The notes under the pieces are model-generated. The model was given only the letters and a program-made list of their open reading frames with translations, was not told where the DNA came from and ran no database searches. Shown here in pieces: positions 1 to 9,783 of a stretch of 64,000 nucleotides of DNA. Source of the stretch: Candidatus Acidiferrum typicum (GTDB lineage: Bacteria > Acidobacteriota > Terriglobia > Acidiferrales > UBA7541); contig JAOAPV010000038.1 in the NCBI GenBank assembly GCA_025463055.1, positions 1-64,000 of the forward strand. Reading direction: 5' to 3'. Position 1 is the stretch's first letter; every line of letters begins with the position of its first letter. The position numbers were made by a program, and so were the translations under genes.

Positions 1-1850
1 ATCTTACGGAGTCTGTGAACTCCATGGCCGGCACCCTCACGGCACAGGTACGCAACATTGCGGAAGTTACGACGGCGGTGGCGAAGGGCGATCTCGGACG
101 GAAGATTACGGTGGACGTGCGCGGCGAAATTTTGGAGTTGAAGAACACCATCAACACGATGGTGGACCAGCTAAACGCGTTCGCGGGTGAAGTGACGCGC
201 GTGGCTCGCGAAGTTGGCACGGAAGGAAAGCTTGGCGGACAGGCGGAAGTGAAGGGCGTTGGCGGCGTGTGGAGAGACTTGACCGAGTCTGTGAACTCGA
301 TGGGCGGCAACCTTACGGCGCAGGTAAGAAACATTGCGGAAGTTACGACGGCCGTGGCGAACGGAGACTTGAGCCGCAAGATTACGGTGGACGTGCGCGG
401 CGAGATTTTGGAGTTAAAGAACACAATTAACGTCATGGTGGACCAGTTGAACGCGTTCGCGGGCGAAGTGACGCGCGTGGCCCGCGAAGTGGGTACGGAA
501 GGGAAACTCGGCGGTCAGGCGGTGGTACGCGGCGTGGGCGGCACGTGGAAGGATCTCACCGAATCGGTGAACTCCATGGCCGGCAACTTGACGAACCAGG
601 TCCGCAACATCGCGCAGGTAACGACGGCCGTGGCCAAGGGCGACCTTTCGACGAAGATCACGGTAGATGCGCGCGGCGAAATTTTGGAGTTGAAGAACAC
701 CATCAACATCATGGTGGATCAGCTCAACTCATTTGCCTCGGAAGTGACCCGCGTGGCGCGCGAAGTCGGAACCGACGGAAAACTTGGCGGACAAGCCGAC
801 GTTAAGGGCGTCGCCGGTGTGTGGAAGGACCTCACCGAGTCCGTGAACTCGATGGCCGGAAACTTGACTGCGCAGGTGCGTAATATTGCGGAAGTCACGA
901 CGGCAGTGGCGAAGGGCGATCTCGGACGCAAGATCACGGTGGACGTGCGCGGCGAAATTTTGGAGTTGAAAAACACCATTAACGTCATGGTGGACCAGCT
1001 GAACGCGTTCGCGGGTGAAGTTACGCGCGTGGCGCGCGAAGTCGGAACGGAAGGGAAACTCGGCGGTCAGGCGGTGGTACGCGGCGTGGGCGGCACGTGG
1101 AAGGACCTCACCGAATCGGTGAACTCCATGGCTAGCAACCTCACTGCGCAGGTCCGCAACATCGCGCAGGTAACTACGGCCGTAGCTAAAGGCGACCTTT
1201 CGACAAAGATCACGGTGGATGCGCGCGGCGAAATTTTGGAGTTGAAGAACACCATCAACATCATGGTGGACCAGCTCAACTCGTTCGCCTCGGAAGTTAC
1301 GCGCGTGGCACGTGAAGTTGGAACCGACGGAAAGCTTGGCGGACAGGCAGACGTGCGCGGCGTGGCCGGCACGTGGAAGGACTTGACTGACAACGTAAAC
1401 CTGATGGCCGCCAACCTGACCACGCAGGTTCGCGGTATCGCTAAAGTTGTGACGGCGGTCGCGAACGGTGACCTTAAGAGAAAGCTCGTACTCGAAACGA
1501 AGGGCGAAATCGCCGAACTCGCCGACACGATCAACGCCATGATCGATACGCTGGCGGTGTTTGCCGATCAGGTGTCCACCGTGGCGCGCGAGGTCGGTAT
1601 TGAAGGGAAACTCGGCGGCCAGGCTCGCGTGCCAGGCGCCGCGGGTATCTGGCGCGACTTGACCGACAACGTGAACCAGCTTGCCGCCAACCTGACAACC
1701 CAGGTGCGCGCGATTGCCGACGTCGCCATCGCCGTGACCAAGGGAGACTTGACGCGATCCATCGCGGTGGAAGCACAGGGCGAAGTCGAAACCCTGAAAG
1801 ACACGATCAACCAGATGATCGCGAACCTGGCGGAAACCATTCGCAAGAAC
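1..1850 (+). repeat. Tandem 276-bp HAMP-coding repeats with a 552-bp higher-order period
   Basis: About seven copies of a 92-codon unit lie head to tail in frame. Each carries forms of [21 protein letters not shown] and [19 protein letters not shown]. Units 3 and 5 (starting near 540 and 1092) are almost identical, as are units 1/4 and 2/4. This means an alternating two-unit block of 552 bp was duplicated recently. The last two units are diverged ([19 protein letters not shown]). The array is part of the kinase gene. Confidence 0.9.
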
Positions 1851-4667
1851 ACCGATCAGGACTGGCTCAAGACCAACATTGCGAAGTTCACCGGCATGAT
1901 GCAAGGCCAGCGCGACTTGCTGACGGTGGCGAAGTTGCTGCTATCGGAACTGACGCCGCTCGTCGGCGCGCAGCACGGCGCCTTTTATCTGACGGAAAGC
2001 AGCGAAATGGAAACCACGCTCAAGTTCTTGTCGGGCTACGCGTTCACGGAAGAAAACGGCGTGCCCAAGCAGTTCCGTATCGGACAAGGGCTCGTGGGCC
2101 AATGTGCTCTGGAGAAGGAGCGCATCCTGGTCACGAGCGTTCCCAACGACTACATTCGCGTTAATTCGAGTTTGGGAGGCGCAGCTCCGGCCAGCATCGT
2201 GGTTTTGCCGGTGCTATTCGAAGGCGAAGCGCGCGCGGTTATCGAGCTCGCATCATTCAGCCAGTTTAGTGATGTGCACCTTGCATTCCTTGACCTGCTA
2301 ACCGAGTCGATCGGCATCGTGCTCAACACCATCGCGGCCACAATGCGTACCGAAGAATTGCTGAAGCAATCCCAAGCGCTGGCGGAAAAGCTGCAAAGCC
2401 AGCAGTTGCAATTGCAGCAGACCAACGCGGAGCTGCAAGAGAAGGCGCAGCTACTGGCCGAACAGAAGACGGAAGTCGAAACTAAGAACCGCGAAGTCGA
2501 ACAGGCCAAGCAACAGTTGGAAGAAAAGGCCGAACAGCTCGCGCTCACGTCCAAGTACAAGAGCGAATTCCTTGCCAACATGAGTCACGAGCTGCGCACA
2601 CCGCTCAACAACCTCCTGATCCTTGCCAAAATGCTCGCGGAAAACTCTGAGAAGAACCTGCTCTCGAAGCAAGTGAAATTCGCGGAGACGATTCACTCGT
2701 CCGGCACGGACCTTCTCGCACTGATCAACGACATTCTCGACCTGTCCAAGATTGAGTCCGGCAAGATGGACGTCGAACTCGGCCCGGTCCAATTGATGCA
2801 GCTTCAGGACTACTGCTCACGGACATTCCGCCACGTGGCCGAAGGCAAAGGGCTCGACTTCACGATCGAGCTCGATCCGACGCTTGGCGACACGATTCAC
2901 ACGGACACGAAGCGTTTGCAGCAGGTACTGAAGAATCTTTTGTCGAACGCGCTGAAGTTTACCGAGCACGGTACAGTACGGCTGAAGATCTCGCGGCCCG
3001 CCGCGGGGTGGCGCACTACGCACCCGATTCTTAGCCGCATCAAGAGCGTTGTGGCCTTCTCCGTGACTGACACGGGAATCGGCATTCCGCAAGAGAAGCA
3101 GCGCATCATCTTTGAGGCATTTCAACAGGCGGACGGAACCACGAGCCGCAAATACGGCGGGACCGGCCTGGGCCTTTCCATCAGCCGTGAACTGGCAAGG
3201 TTGCTGGGCGGCGAAATCCGATTGGAGAGCGCGCCTGGGGTTGGGAGCACGTTTACCCTCTACCTGCCGCAGGTGTACGTCAGCACAATGCAAGCGAAGG
3301 TTGCGGAGCTGCCGCGAATCCAGCCTTCCAGCGACACGTTGGCTCCTATCTCAACCGTGGAAGAAAACACGGTTGCGAGCCTCTCACCGCCACGCATAGG
3401 CGTGACGGAAATACTTGCGGAGGACCTTGTCGTAGAAGATGACCGGGGCAATATCAAGCCGGGTGATTCGGTGTTGCTGATCATCGAGGACGACGTCACC
3501 TTCGCGCGTATCCTCGTTGATATGGCGCGAAGCAACAATCTGAAAGCGGTTGTAGCCCTGCGCGGCGCAACGGCACTCTCTCTCGCGAGGGAATTCAAGC
3601 CCGGCGCGGTGACGTTGGACATTTCACTGCCGGACATGGTGGGCTGGACCATCCTGGATCGTCTAAAACACGATCCAGCCACTCGCCACATTCCTGTTCA
3701 CGTGATTTCTGGCGACGACAATCGCCGGCGTGGGCTAGCGCTGGGAGCGATGACCTACTTGCAAAAGTCGGTGGGCGGTGGCTCAATCGACGAAGCTTTC
3801 AGTGCGATTCAGCACTCTATGGACAGGGCCATTAAAAAGTTGCTGATTGTGGGGAATGCTGCCCACAGCGATGATTTGAAGGCGATCGTCGGCGGCAACG
3901 ACATTGAAATCATGACCGCCGCCAGTCCAGACGAGGCTTTGTCTCTTCTCGAAAACGACCGCGCGGATGCGATCATTTTGGAACTGCCTGTGCAGGATAT
4001 GGGCGTCCTCGGTTTCGTGCAGGACGTGCACAAGAAAAGCAAGCCTCCCATCATTCTTTTCGGGGACACAACGAATAATGGCGATGAAGTCGATCTAAGC
4101 GACGTTTCTCAATCCGGCGTCATCCGGCACGCGTCTTCTTTAGAACGCCTGCTCGATGAAACGGTACTTTTGCTTCATCGGCCGGAATCAGTGCTCTCTG
4201 ACCAGCAGCGCCAAATCCTTGCGGAAATGCGCAAGAACGATTCGGCGCTGGCGAACAAGAAGGTGCTGGTCATCGACGACGACCTGCGAAACATTTTCGC
4301 GTTGACCAGTCTCCTCGAGCACCATGACATCAAGGTGCTGCATGCGGAAAATGGCCGTGCAGGCATTGAGTTGCTGCGCAAGACGCCGGACGTGGACATC
4401 ATTCTGATGGATATCATGATGCCCGAAATGGATGGATATGAAACCACGCAGGCAATCCGCAAGGTTCCCGCGTTCCAGAATCTGCCGATTATTGCGCTGA
4501 CCGCTAAGGCGATGAAGGGCGATCGCGACAAGTGCCTGGAGGCTGGGGCATCTGATTACGTCACAAAGCCTGTGGACCTCGAGCAGCTTTTTGCGGTCAT
4601 GCGTGTTTGGATTTCGCGCCGCTCGGAGCGCATACCGCACCACGTCTCGTCAGGGGCGGCGGTATGA
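1..4667 (+). CDS. Hybrid sensor histidine kinase with HAMP-domain array (5' partial)
   Basis: The reading frame is open from the first base, so the N-terminus lies outside the window. From the first in-frame ATG (base 15) there are 1550 residues: about seven HAMP-like units of 92 residues (1-610), a GAF-like domain (about 640-800), a coiled coil, HisKA with [10 protein letters not shown] (phosphoacceptor His codon at 2586), an HATPase domain with GTGLGLSI, and three receiver-like domains. Receiver 1 has Asp at 3618 and receiver 3 has [10 protein letters not shown] with Asp at 4410. The middle one has Glu at the expected Asp (3981) and lacks the acidic pair, so it is probably not phosphorylated. 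The role is inferred to be a phosphorelay sensor of the soluble poly-HAMP kind. It overlaps the next kinase by ATGA. The ligand is unknown. Confidence 0.93.
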   Translation, partial: LTESVNSMAGTLTAQVRNIAEVTTAVAKGDLGRKITVDVRGEILELKNTINTMVDQLNAFAGEVTRVAREVGTEGKLGGQAEVKGVGGVWRDLTESVNSMGGNLTAQVRNIAEVTTAVANGDLSRKITVDVRGEILELKNTINVMVDQLNAFAGEVTRVAREVGTEGKLGGQAVVRGVGGTWKDLTESVNSMAGNLTNQVRNIAQVTTAVAKGDLSTKITVDARGEILELKNTINIMVDQLNSFASEVTRVAREVGTDGKLGGQADVKGVAGVWKDLTESVNSMAGNLTAQVRNIAEVTTAVAKGDLGRKITVDVRGEILELKNTINVMVDQLNAFAGEVTRVAREVGTEGKLGGQAVVRGVGGTWKDLTESVNSMASNLTAQVRNIAQVTTAVAKGDLSTKITVDARGEILELKNTINIMVDQLNSFASEVTRVAREVGTDGKLGGQADVRGVAGTWKDLTDNVNLMAANLTTQVRGIAKVVTAVANGDLKRKLVLETKGEIAELADTINAMIDTLAVFADQVSTVAREVGIEGKLGGQARVPGAAGIWRDLTDNVNQLAANLTTQVRAIADVAIAVTKGDLTRSIAVEAQGEVETLKDTINQMIANLAETIRKNTDQDWLKTNIAKFTGMMQGQRDLLTVAKLLLSELTPLVGAQHGAFYLTESSEMETTLKFLSGYAFTEENGVPKQFRIGQGLVGQCALEKERILVTSVPNDYIRVNSSLGGAAPASIVVLPVLFEGEARAVIELASFSQFSDVHLAFLDLLTESIGIVLNTIAATMRTEELLKQSQALAEKLQSQQLQLQQTNAELQEKAQLLAEQKTEVETKNREVEQAKQQLEEKAEQLALTSKYKSEFLANMSHELRTPLNNLLILAKMLAENSEKNLLSKQVKFAETIHSSGTDLLALINDILDLSKIESGKMDVELGPVQLMQLQDYCSRTFRHVAEGKGLDFTIELDPTLGDTIHTDTKRLQQVLKNLLSNALKFTEHGTVRLKISRPAAGWRTTHPILSRIKSVVAFSVTDTGIGIPQEKQRIIFEAFQQADGTTSRKYGGTGLGLSISRELARLLGGEIRLESAPGVGSTFTLYLPQVYVSTMQAKVAELPRIQPSSDTLAPISTVEENTVASLSPPRIGVTEILAEDLVVEDDRGNIKPGDSVLLIIEDDVTFARILVDMARSNNLKAVVALRGATALSLAREFKPGAVTLDISLPDMVGWTILDRLKHDPATRHIPVHVISGDDNRRRGLALGAMTYLQKSVGGGSIDEAFSAIQHSMDRAIKKLLIVGNAAHSDDLKAIVGGNDIEIMTAASPDEALSLLENDRADAIILELPVQDMGVLGFVQDVHKKSKPPIILFGDTTNNGDEVDLSDVSQSGVIRHASSLERLLDETVLLLHRPESVLSDQQRQILAEMRKNDSALANKKVLVIDDDLRNIFALTSLLEHHDIKVLHAENGRAGIELLRKTPDVDIILMDIMMPEMDGYETTQAIRKVPAFQNLPIIALTAKAMKGDRDKCLEAGASDYVTKPVDLEQLFAVMRVWISRRSERIPHHVSSGAAV

Positions 4668-6217
4668 GCACTCCGTCGCGACAAATGCCCGGCGGCTTTG
4701 GTGCAGGCTCGTCCAGCTCCGGCGGGCAACGGGAAGAAGCGATCGCCCCGGAGAAGGTGAAGATTCTTCTTGTGGATGATAACCCGGACAACCTGGTGTC
4801 GATCGAGGCCGCGCTAGACACGCTGAATGAAGAATTGGTATCGGCGCGGTCTGGCACCGAGGCTTTGCGCTATCTGCTTGAGAGTGATTTCGCGGCCATC
4901 TTGTTGGACGTCAAAATGCCCGACATGGATGGGTTCGAAACCGCCGAGTTGATTCGCTCTCGCAAACGGAGCCAGCATACTCCCATTCTATTTTTGACTG
5001 CGTATCGCAACGAAGAGCATCTGTTTCGCGGCTATGATCTGGGCGCTGTCGATTTCCTGTTCAAGCCCATCGTGCCGGAAATACTTCGCTCCAAAGTGGC
5101 CGTTTTCGTGGAGCTCAGCCGCAGCGCGCAACGCCAGCGTCGCCAAGCGGAGATTTTGGCCAAGGCGGAGCTGAAATTTCGGTCTCTGTTAGAAGCCGCG
5201 CCGGACGCCATGCTCATCACTACCGCGGAAGGCGAAATCGTCCTGGCGAATTCCCGTGCGGATGACATGTTTGGCTACAGCCGGGAGGAGTTGCTCGGAA
5301 AAAACATTCGCGTTGTGGTTCCGTCTTGGACGCTGAACAGTTATCACGTTGGAGAGCTGTCGTCCGTTTGTAAGGATCGCTCGACATTCCCCTCGGAAAT
5401 CAGTTCGAGCCCGTTGCAGACCGAAGAAGGACTCTTAATAACGAGCGCGATTCGTGATATCAGCGAAAGGAAGAGAGCCGAGCAGCGTATCGCGGAGCAA
5501 ACGCAGCAATTGCACGAGGCGAACCGAGAGCTGCGCCACTTATCCTCTCGCATAGTCGCGATTCGAGATGAAGAACGGAGAAGGCTTGGTCGAGAGTTGC
5601 ACGACAGTCAGGGGCAGTACTTGGCGGCTATCAAGATGAATCTGGAAATGATCGAAACGACGGACGCAGCGCTCTCGACTCTTCAAAAATCCGCGTTGAC
5701 CGAGGCGATTACTCTTTTGGAGCGGTCGATGCGCGAGATTCGTGTGATTTCACACCTACTTCATCCTCCATTGCTCGACGAAATTGGATTGCAGGCCGTC
5801 GTTCCTTGGTACCTGAATAGTTTTTCCGAACGCAGCGGTATTCAAATCGATCTCGACATGCCTTCCGATATTTCCAAGCTCCCAGACCAAGTGGAGCTTG
5901 CGGTGTTTCGCGTTTTGCAGGAGTGCCTGACCAACGTTCACCGGCACTCTGGAAGCAAGGTCGCGAAAGTGAAGATTCTTCCCGAAGATACCGGCGTCAT
6001 CTTGGAAGTCAGCGATCGCGGCCGGGGAGTGAGCTCTCAGAACGGTTCTGATCCGGTAATGGGCGTGGGAATCACGGGAATGCGGGAACGCGTCCGAGAA
6101 CTGGGCGGGCAATTCGAGATTAGCTCAAGCCCCGAAGGCACAATCGTGCGCGCCGTTTTGCCGATCGGCGAACAGATTGGCAATCATGCGGTAAAGCTTC
6201 AGTCTGATCTGGTCTAA
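4664..6217 (+). CDS. Response regulator-PAS-histidine kinase (NarX/HisKA_3 type)
   Basis: The product is 517 aa. The ATG at 4664 overlaps the stop of the preceding kinase as ATGA, which indicates coupled translation; I prefer it to an upstream in-frame ATG at 4607. Residues 25-145 are a CheY-like receiver with [10 protein letters not shown], phosphoacceptor Asp82 ([10 protein letters not shown]) and the Lys of FKPI. A PAS domain (about 185-295) follows, then HisKA_3 with ELHDSQGQ (His313) and a C-terminal HATPase with NVHRHSGS and [11 protein letters not shown]. Family knowledge says such kinases normally phosphorylate LuxR-type regulators; none is adjacent. No membrane segment is seen, so it is probably cytoplasmic and may take phosphate from the preceding hybrid kinase. 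Confidence 0.9.
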   Translation: MSTPSRQMPGGFGAGSSSSGGQREEAIAPEKVKILLVDDNPDNLVSIEAALDTLNEELVSARSGTEALRYLLESDFAAILLDVKMPDMDGFETAELIRSRKRSQHTPILFLTAYRNEEHLFRGYDLGAVDFLFKPIVPEILRSKVAVFVELSRSAQRQRRQAEILAKAELKFRSLLEAAPDAMLITTAEGEIVLANSRADDMFGYSREELLGKNIRVVVPSWTLNSYHVGELSSVCKDRSTFPSEISSSPLQTEEGLLITSAIRDISERKRAEQRIAEQTQQLHEANRELRHLSSRIVAIRDEERRRLGRELHDSQGQYLAAIKMNLEMIETTDAALSTLQKSALTEAITLLERSMREIRVISHLLHPPLLDEIGLQAVVPWYLNSFSERSGIQIDLDMPSDISKLPDQVELAVFRVLQECLTNVHRHSGSKVAKVKILPEDTGVILEVSDRGRGVSSQNGSDPVMGVGITGMRERVRELGGQFEISSSPEGTIVRAVLPIGEQIGNHAVKLQSDLV

Positions 6218-6334
6218 TCCCCAAATCGTGGACGCATAGCATCTCTGCTTCGAACCTCAATCGGGCAGTCTGCTAATATCTTTTCCACGCCTGTAGCGAT
6301 ACAATTCCCGCAACTGCTTTCCGGAGAGGCCCCC

Positions 6335-6670
6335 GTGGGAGACGAGCGTCGCCGCACGCCCCGCTATCCGTTCATCGCTACCGCTGAGGTGGTCGATCAA
6401 TCATCCCAGGCAAGCATCTCTACTCGCGTGACCGAGCTTAGTCTTCATGGCTGCTACTTGGACATGCCTAACCCTTTGCCCAAGGATGCGCAGATTAAGA
6501 TCAAGATTTATTGCGAGGGAAAATTCTTCGAGTCAAGCGGAGTGATTGTGTACTCGCAACCGAATCTCGGCGTTGGCGTTACGTTCCGCGAGGTCCGCCC
6601 GCAACTTCTCAGCGTGCTGAAACAATGGCTGCTCGTGGCGGCCGTCACCAAGTACGGCCCTAAGCCGTAA
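6335..6670 (+). CDS. PilZ domain protein (c-di-GMP effector candidate)
   Basis: This is a 111-aa single-domain PilZ protein. It starts at GTG with GGAGAGG five bases upstream. The N-terminal RRRTPR gives the RxxxR element, and ELSLHGC stands where (D/N)xSxxG is usual, with Glu replacing Asp/Asn. The C-terminal GVGVTF is typical of the family. PilZ domains bind cyclic di-GMP and control motility, polysaccharide or enzyme activity; the Glu substitution leaves binding uncertain. It is convergent with the oxidoreductase on the other strand and follows two signalling genes after a 117-bp gap. Confidence 0.85.
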   Translation: MGDERRRTPRYPFIATAEVVDQSSQASISTRVTELSLHGCYLDMPNPLPKDAQIKIKIYCEGKFFESSGVIVYSQPNLGVGVTFREVRPQLLSVLKQWLLVAAVTKYGPKP

Positions 6671-6717
6671 GCGTGCGGAACCTACCGCATCAAGGCATGT
6701 TGAAGGATTGCGCTGCC

Positions 6718-9660
6718 TCAGTGCAACGGCCTTTCGCGCTGCAAAGCGAAGTGGAGTACGTCTGCGAGATGCATCGCCGTTCGGCCGGTGCTTTGCCTGA
6801 TCTGCTCGCGGCAACTAAAGCCATCCGCAACGATTAATGTTTCAGGCGCGGCGCTTCGCACCGCGGGCAGCAAGACACGCTCGCCTACCGCTTGCGCGAT
6901 GGCGTACTTATCTCGTTCGAACCCGAACGGTCCGGCCATTCCGCAGCAGCCGCTATCCGGGCGTTCCAGGTCCGCTCCCATGCGACGCAGCAGTAATTCT
7001 TCATCGCCCATTTTCATGAGCGCTTTGTGATGACAATGGCCGTGCAAGAGAATCTTTGCCAGGAGTTTCGGAGGTGCATATCCGGGCGAATGATTTTGCA
7101 GGAACTCGCTTAGCAAAAACGTTTGCTGCCGTAGTCGCTGTGCTCGCGCGTCGCGCGGGAACAGATTGTGCAACTCGTCCCGAAAGACGGAAGCGCAGCT
7201 CGGCTCGAGTACAACAATTGGCAACCCGGCGTCGATTTCCGCATTAAGAGCATGCATGATTCTTTCCAGGTAGTGCTTGGCCTCACTCAACATTCCGAAG
7301 TCATACAAAGGCCGTCCGCAACACAAAACCTTGGGTGAGCACCTGACCGTAAAACCCGCCTGCTCGAGTACTTCGAGAGCGGCGCGGCTTGTCTCCGGAT
7401 GGAAATAATTGTTGAAGGTGTCTACCCATAGCAAAACATCGCCCTTTTGCGCGTGGCTCTTCTTCTCAAAAAGTGAGTGCCGTTGCCCGTTTGCCCACTG
7501 TAGAAAACTTCGGCGTGCAAACGACGGTATTTGACGTTGCGGTGCGAGCCCTAGAATCAATCCAAGCAGGTGTCGCGATCCTGCGGCATGACTGAAAAAA
7601 TTGGCGATTCCTGGCGCCGCCGATGCAAGTCGCGCCCATCGATTGATTTTTCCAAACGCGTGCGCCCGCAGCGGCCGCCGGTTGCTTTCGTAGTAGTGAG
7701 AAAGGAATTCCGCCCTGTAAGTAGCAACATCGACGTTCGCCGGGCACTCGGATTTGCACGCTTTACACGAGAGACACAAATCGAGAGACTTTTTGACGTG
7801 CTCGTCTTTCCAGCCGTCGCGCAGCACTTCGCCCTGGAGCAGTTCAAAGAGAAGGTGCGCGCGCCCACGCGTACTGTCTTCCTCTTCTCGCGTGGCCATG
7901 TAACTTGGGCACATGGTACCGCCTTCGCTCTTCCGGCACGCTCCAAGCCCGATGCACCGCAGGCTGGCGTTCGCGAACGAGCCGCCATCGTCGGGAAATT
8001 GGAAATGGGTCTCCGGGTTCAGTGGACGATAATCCGCGCCGAGCCTCAGATTTTCTGTGGGCAGATGCGCGTCCACCACTTTGTGAGGGTTAAGTTTGTT
8101 ACCCGGGTCCCAAGCACGTTTAAAGGTCGCGAATGCCTGCACCAGTTCCTTGCCAAACATTTTTGGAAGGAGAGCCGCACGCGACTGTCCGTCACCGTGC
8201 TCGCCGGAAAGTGAGCCTCCGTATGAGACTACTAAGTCGGCGGCGCGGTCGATGAACTCGGCATACTTGCGAATGCCCGTTTCGCTTTCGAGATCAAATG
8301 TGACACGCATGTGCACACAGCCGTGCCCGAAATGCCCGTAGAAAGCTCCCCGATATTGGTATTCGTTCATCAGCGTGCGAATATCGCGCAAGTAGCCGCC
8401 CAATTTTTCCGGGGGCACAGCAGCATCGTCCCAGCCTTCCCATTCCGCGGGCGCGCCGGGAGCAAATGCTGCTGCGCGCGGGCCGGCCTCACGAATCTGC
8501 CACACGGCCTTCGCTTCGGTCGTCGAATACAAACGCATACCAGGCTGGCCGCTGGAACTCTTCAGGCGCTGCAGCATTTTCTTTGCGGAGTCGTCTGCTT
8601 CCCCAGCGTCATCCGCGCCGAATTCCACGAGCAAGAAGCCGCCGCCCGGGGGCAACAGCTCTAGATTTGGTGCGCCCTTTTTCCGGAGCCCGTCGATGAT
8701 GCTTCCTTCAAAGCCTTCGAGGCCTATCGGGCCGAACTGGAGAATTTCCGGAACATGGTCCGCGGCGTAAAATGCGTCTTCGTATCCCAATCCGACGAGC
8801 ACGCGATGCTGCGGGCTGTGAATCAGCTTTAGTTTTGCTTCCAGCACGACGGCGCACGTACCTTCCGTGCCGACGAGTGCGCGGGCGACGTGGAAGCCGC
8901 GTTCCGGCAACAGTTCATCGAGGTTGTAGCCGGAAACACGTCTGGGAATTGTCGGAAAGCGAGCGCGGATCAGGTCCGCGTGTTCGTCGCGGATTTTGCG
9001 CAGCGTGCCGTAGACTTCTCCACGCCGTCCGCCATGCGCGATAATCGCTTGAAGGTCGCTATCGCTCGTTGCGCCCACGGTCATCTGAGAACCGTCGTAG
9101 AGCAAAATTCGAAGCTCTTCGATGTTGTCGACAGTTTTTCCGCCCATCAGCGAATGGGTGCCGCACGAATTGTTTCCGATCATTCCGCCGATAGTGCAAC
9201 GGTTGTGCGTGGAGGGGTCCGGCGCAAACGTAAGCTGGTGGACTTCCGCGCGGTTGCGCAGGGTATCCAAAACGAGGCCGGGCTGAACGCGGGCGAATTG
9301 TTCGGCTGGATTGATTTCCAGGATTCGGTTCATGTACTTGGTGAAATCCAGCACTACCGCAACGTTGCAGCACTGGCCGGCGAGGCTTGTGCCCGCGCCG
9401 CGCGGTAGCACTGGCGCTCCGAACTTACGGCACGCCGCCACCGTCGCCACGACATCCTGCTCGTCGCGTGGCACGACTAATCCGATGGGAATCTGGCGAT
9501 AATTTGACGCGTCTGTAGCGTAGAGGGCGCGGCTGCCGCGATCGAAGCGCACCTCTCCCTGCACAGTGCGCTTCAACTCAGATTCGAGATCAGCGGCGGC
9601 GGCGAACGAGTCCGCAGGTTTTCCGTGAGAACTCAGGGGCAATGGCAGAGGATGGTCCAA
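6718..9660 (-). CDS. FAD-linked oxidase / 4Fe-4S / CCG-domain dehydrogenase
   Basis: This is a large membrane-peripheral D-2-hydroxyacid dehydrogenase-like protein (GlcD/YdiJ/DLD superfamily). An N-terminal FAD-binding PCMH domain (PRGAGTSLAGQCCN, GGMIGNNSCGTHS) is followed by the FAD-oxidase C domain (HGCVHMR). Next come two ferredoxin-type clusters (CIGLGACRKSEGGTMCP and CLSCKACKSECP), then two CCG motifs (CCGRPLYDFG, CCGMAGPFGF). Substrates in the family are D-lactate, glycolate or D-2-hydroxyglutarate; the exact one cannot be read here. The start is chosen as TTG at 9660 because AAAGGAAAGG lies just upstream. A longer frame up to 9873 would overlap the upstream gene by 103 bp and has no homologous look. 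The product is about 980 aa. Confidence 0.88.
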   Translation of the reverse strand: MDHPLPLPLSSHGKPADSFAAAADLESELKRTVQGEVRFDRGSRALYATDASNYRQIPIGLVVPRDEQDVVATVAACRKFGAPVLPRGAGTSLAGQCCNVAVVLDFTKYMNRILEINPAEQFARVQPGLVLDTLRNRAEVHQLTFAPDPSTHNRCTIGGMIGNNSCGTHSLMGGKTVDNIEELRILLYDGSQMTVGATSDSDLQAIIAHGGRRGEVYGTLRKIRDEHADLIRARFPTIPRRVSGYNLDELLPERGFHVARALVGTEGTCAVVLEAKLKLIHSPQHRVLVGLGYEDAFYAADHVPEILQFGPIGLEGFEGSIIDGLRKKGAPNLELLPPGGGFLLVEFGADDAGEADDSAKKMLQRLKSSSGQPGMRLYSTTEAKAVWQIREAGPRAAAFAPGAPAEWEGWDDAAVPPEKLGGYLRDIRTLMNEYQYRGAFYGHFGHGCVHMRVTFDLESETGIRKYAEFIDRAADLVVSYGGSLSGEHGDGQSRAALLPKMFGKELVQAFATFKRAWDPGNKLNPHKVVDAHLPTENLRLGADYRPLNPETHFQFPDDGGSFANASLRCIGLGACRKSEGGTMCPSYMATREEEDSTRGRAHLLFELLQGEVLRDGWKDEHVKKSLDLCLSCKACKSECPANVDVATYRAEFLSHYYESNRRPLRAHAFGKINRWARLASAAPGIANFFSHAAGSRHLLGLILGLAPQRQIPSFARRSFLQWANGQRHSLFEKKSHAQKGDVLLWVDTFNNYFHPETSRAALEVLEQAGFTVRCSPKVLCCGRPLYDFGMLSEAKHYLERIMHALNAEIDAGLPIVVLEPSCASVFRDELHNLFPRDARAQRLRQQTFLLSEFLQNHSPGYAPPKLLAKILLHGHCHHKALMKMGDEELLLRRMGADLERPDSGCCGMAGPFGFERDKYAIAQAVGERVLLPAVRSAAPETLIVADGFSCREQIRQSTGRTAMHLADVLHFALQRERPLH

Positions 9661-9720
9661 GGCCTTTCCTTTAGAACAAGTGTCGATCGTGGCGAATCGA
9701 TTTGATTGGGGCCCGCCGCC

Positions 9721-9783
9721 CTTCGGCAAAGTAGCCGAAGAAAGGTTCTTACAGACCTCCGGAGACGCACTCAGCGCGTCTCC
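9721..9783 (-). terminator. Two adjacent hairpins after the propeller gene
   Basis: Stem 1 is GGAGACGC/GCGTCTCC (9761-9783, loop 7), spanning the stop codon at 9771. Stem 2 is CTTCGGC/GCCGAAG (9721-9740). Neither is followed by a clear T-run on the minus strand, so this may be a weak terminator or a transcript-stabilising structure between the two minus-strand genes. Confidence 0.35.

Noticed and set aside
729-1904. Long open frame on the minus strand (391 codons) opposite the HAMP array
   Set aside because: It is the repetitive antisense shadow of the HAMP repeats, has no ribosome site and would fully overlap a clear gene.
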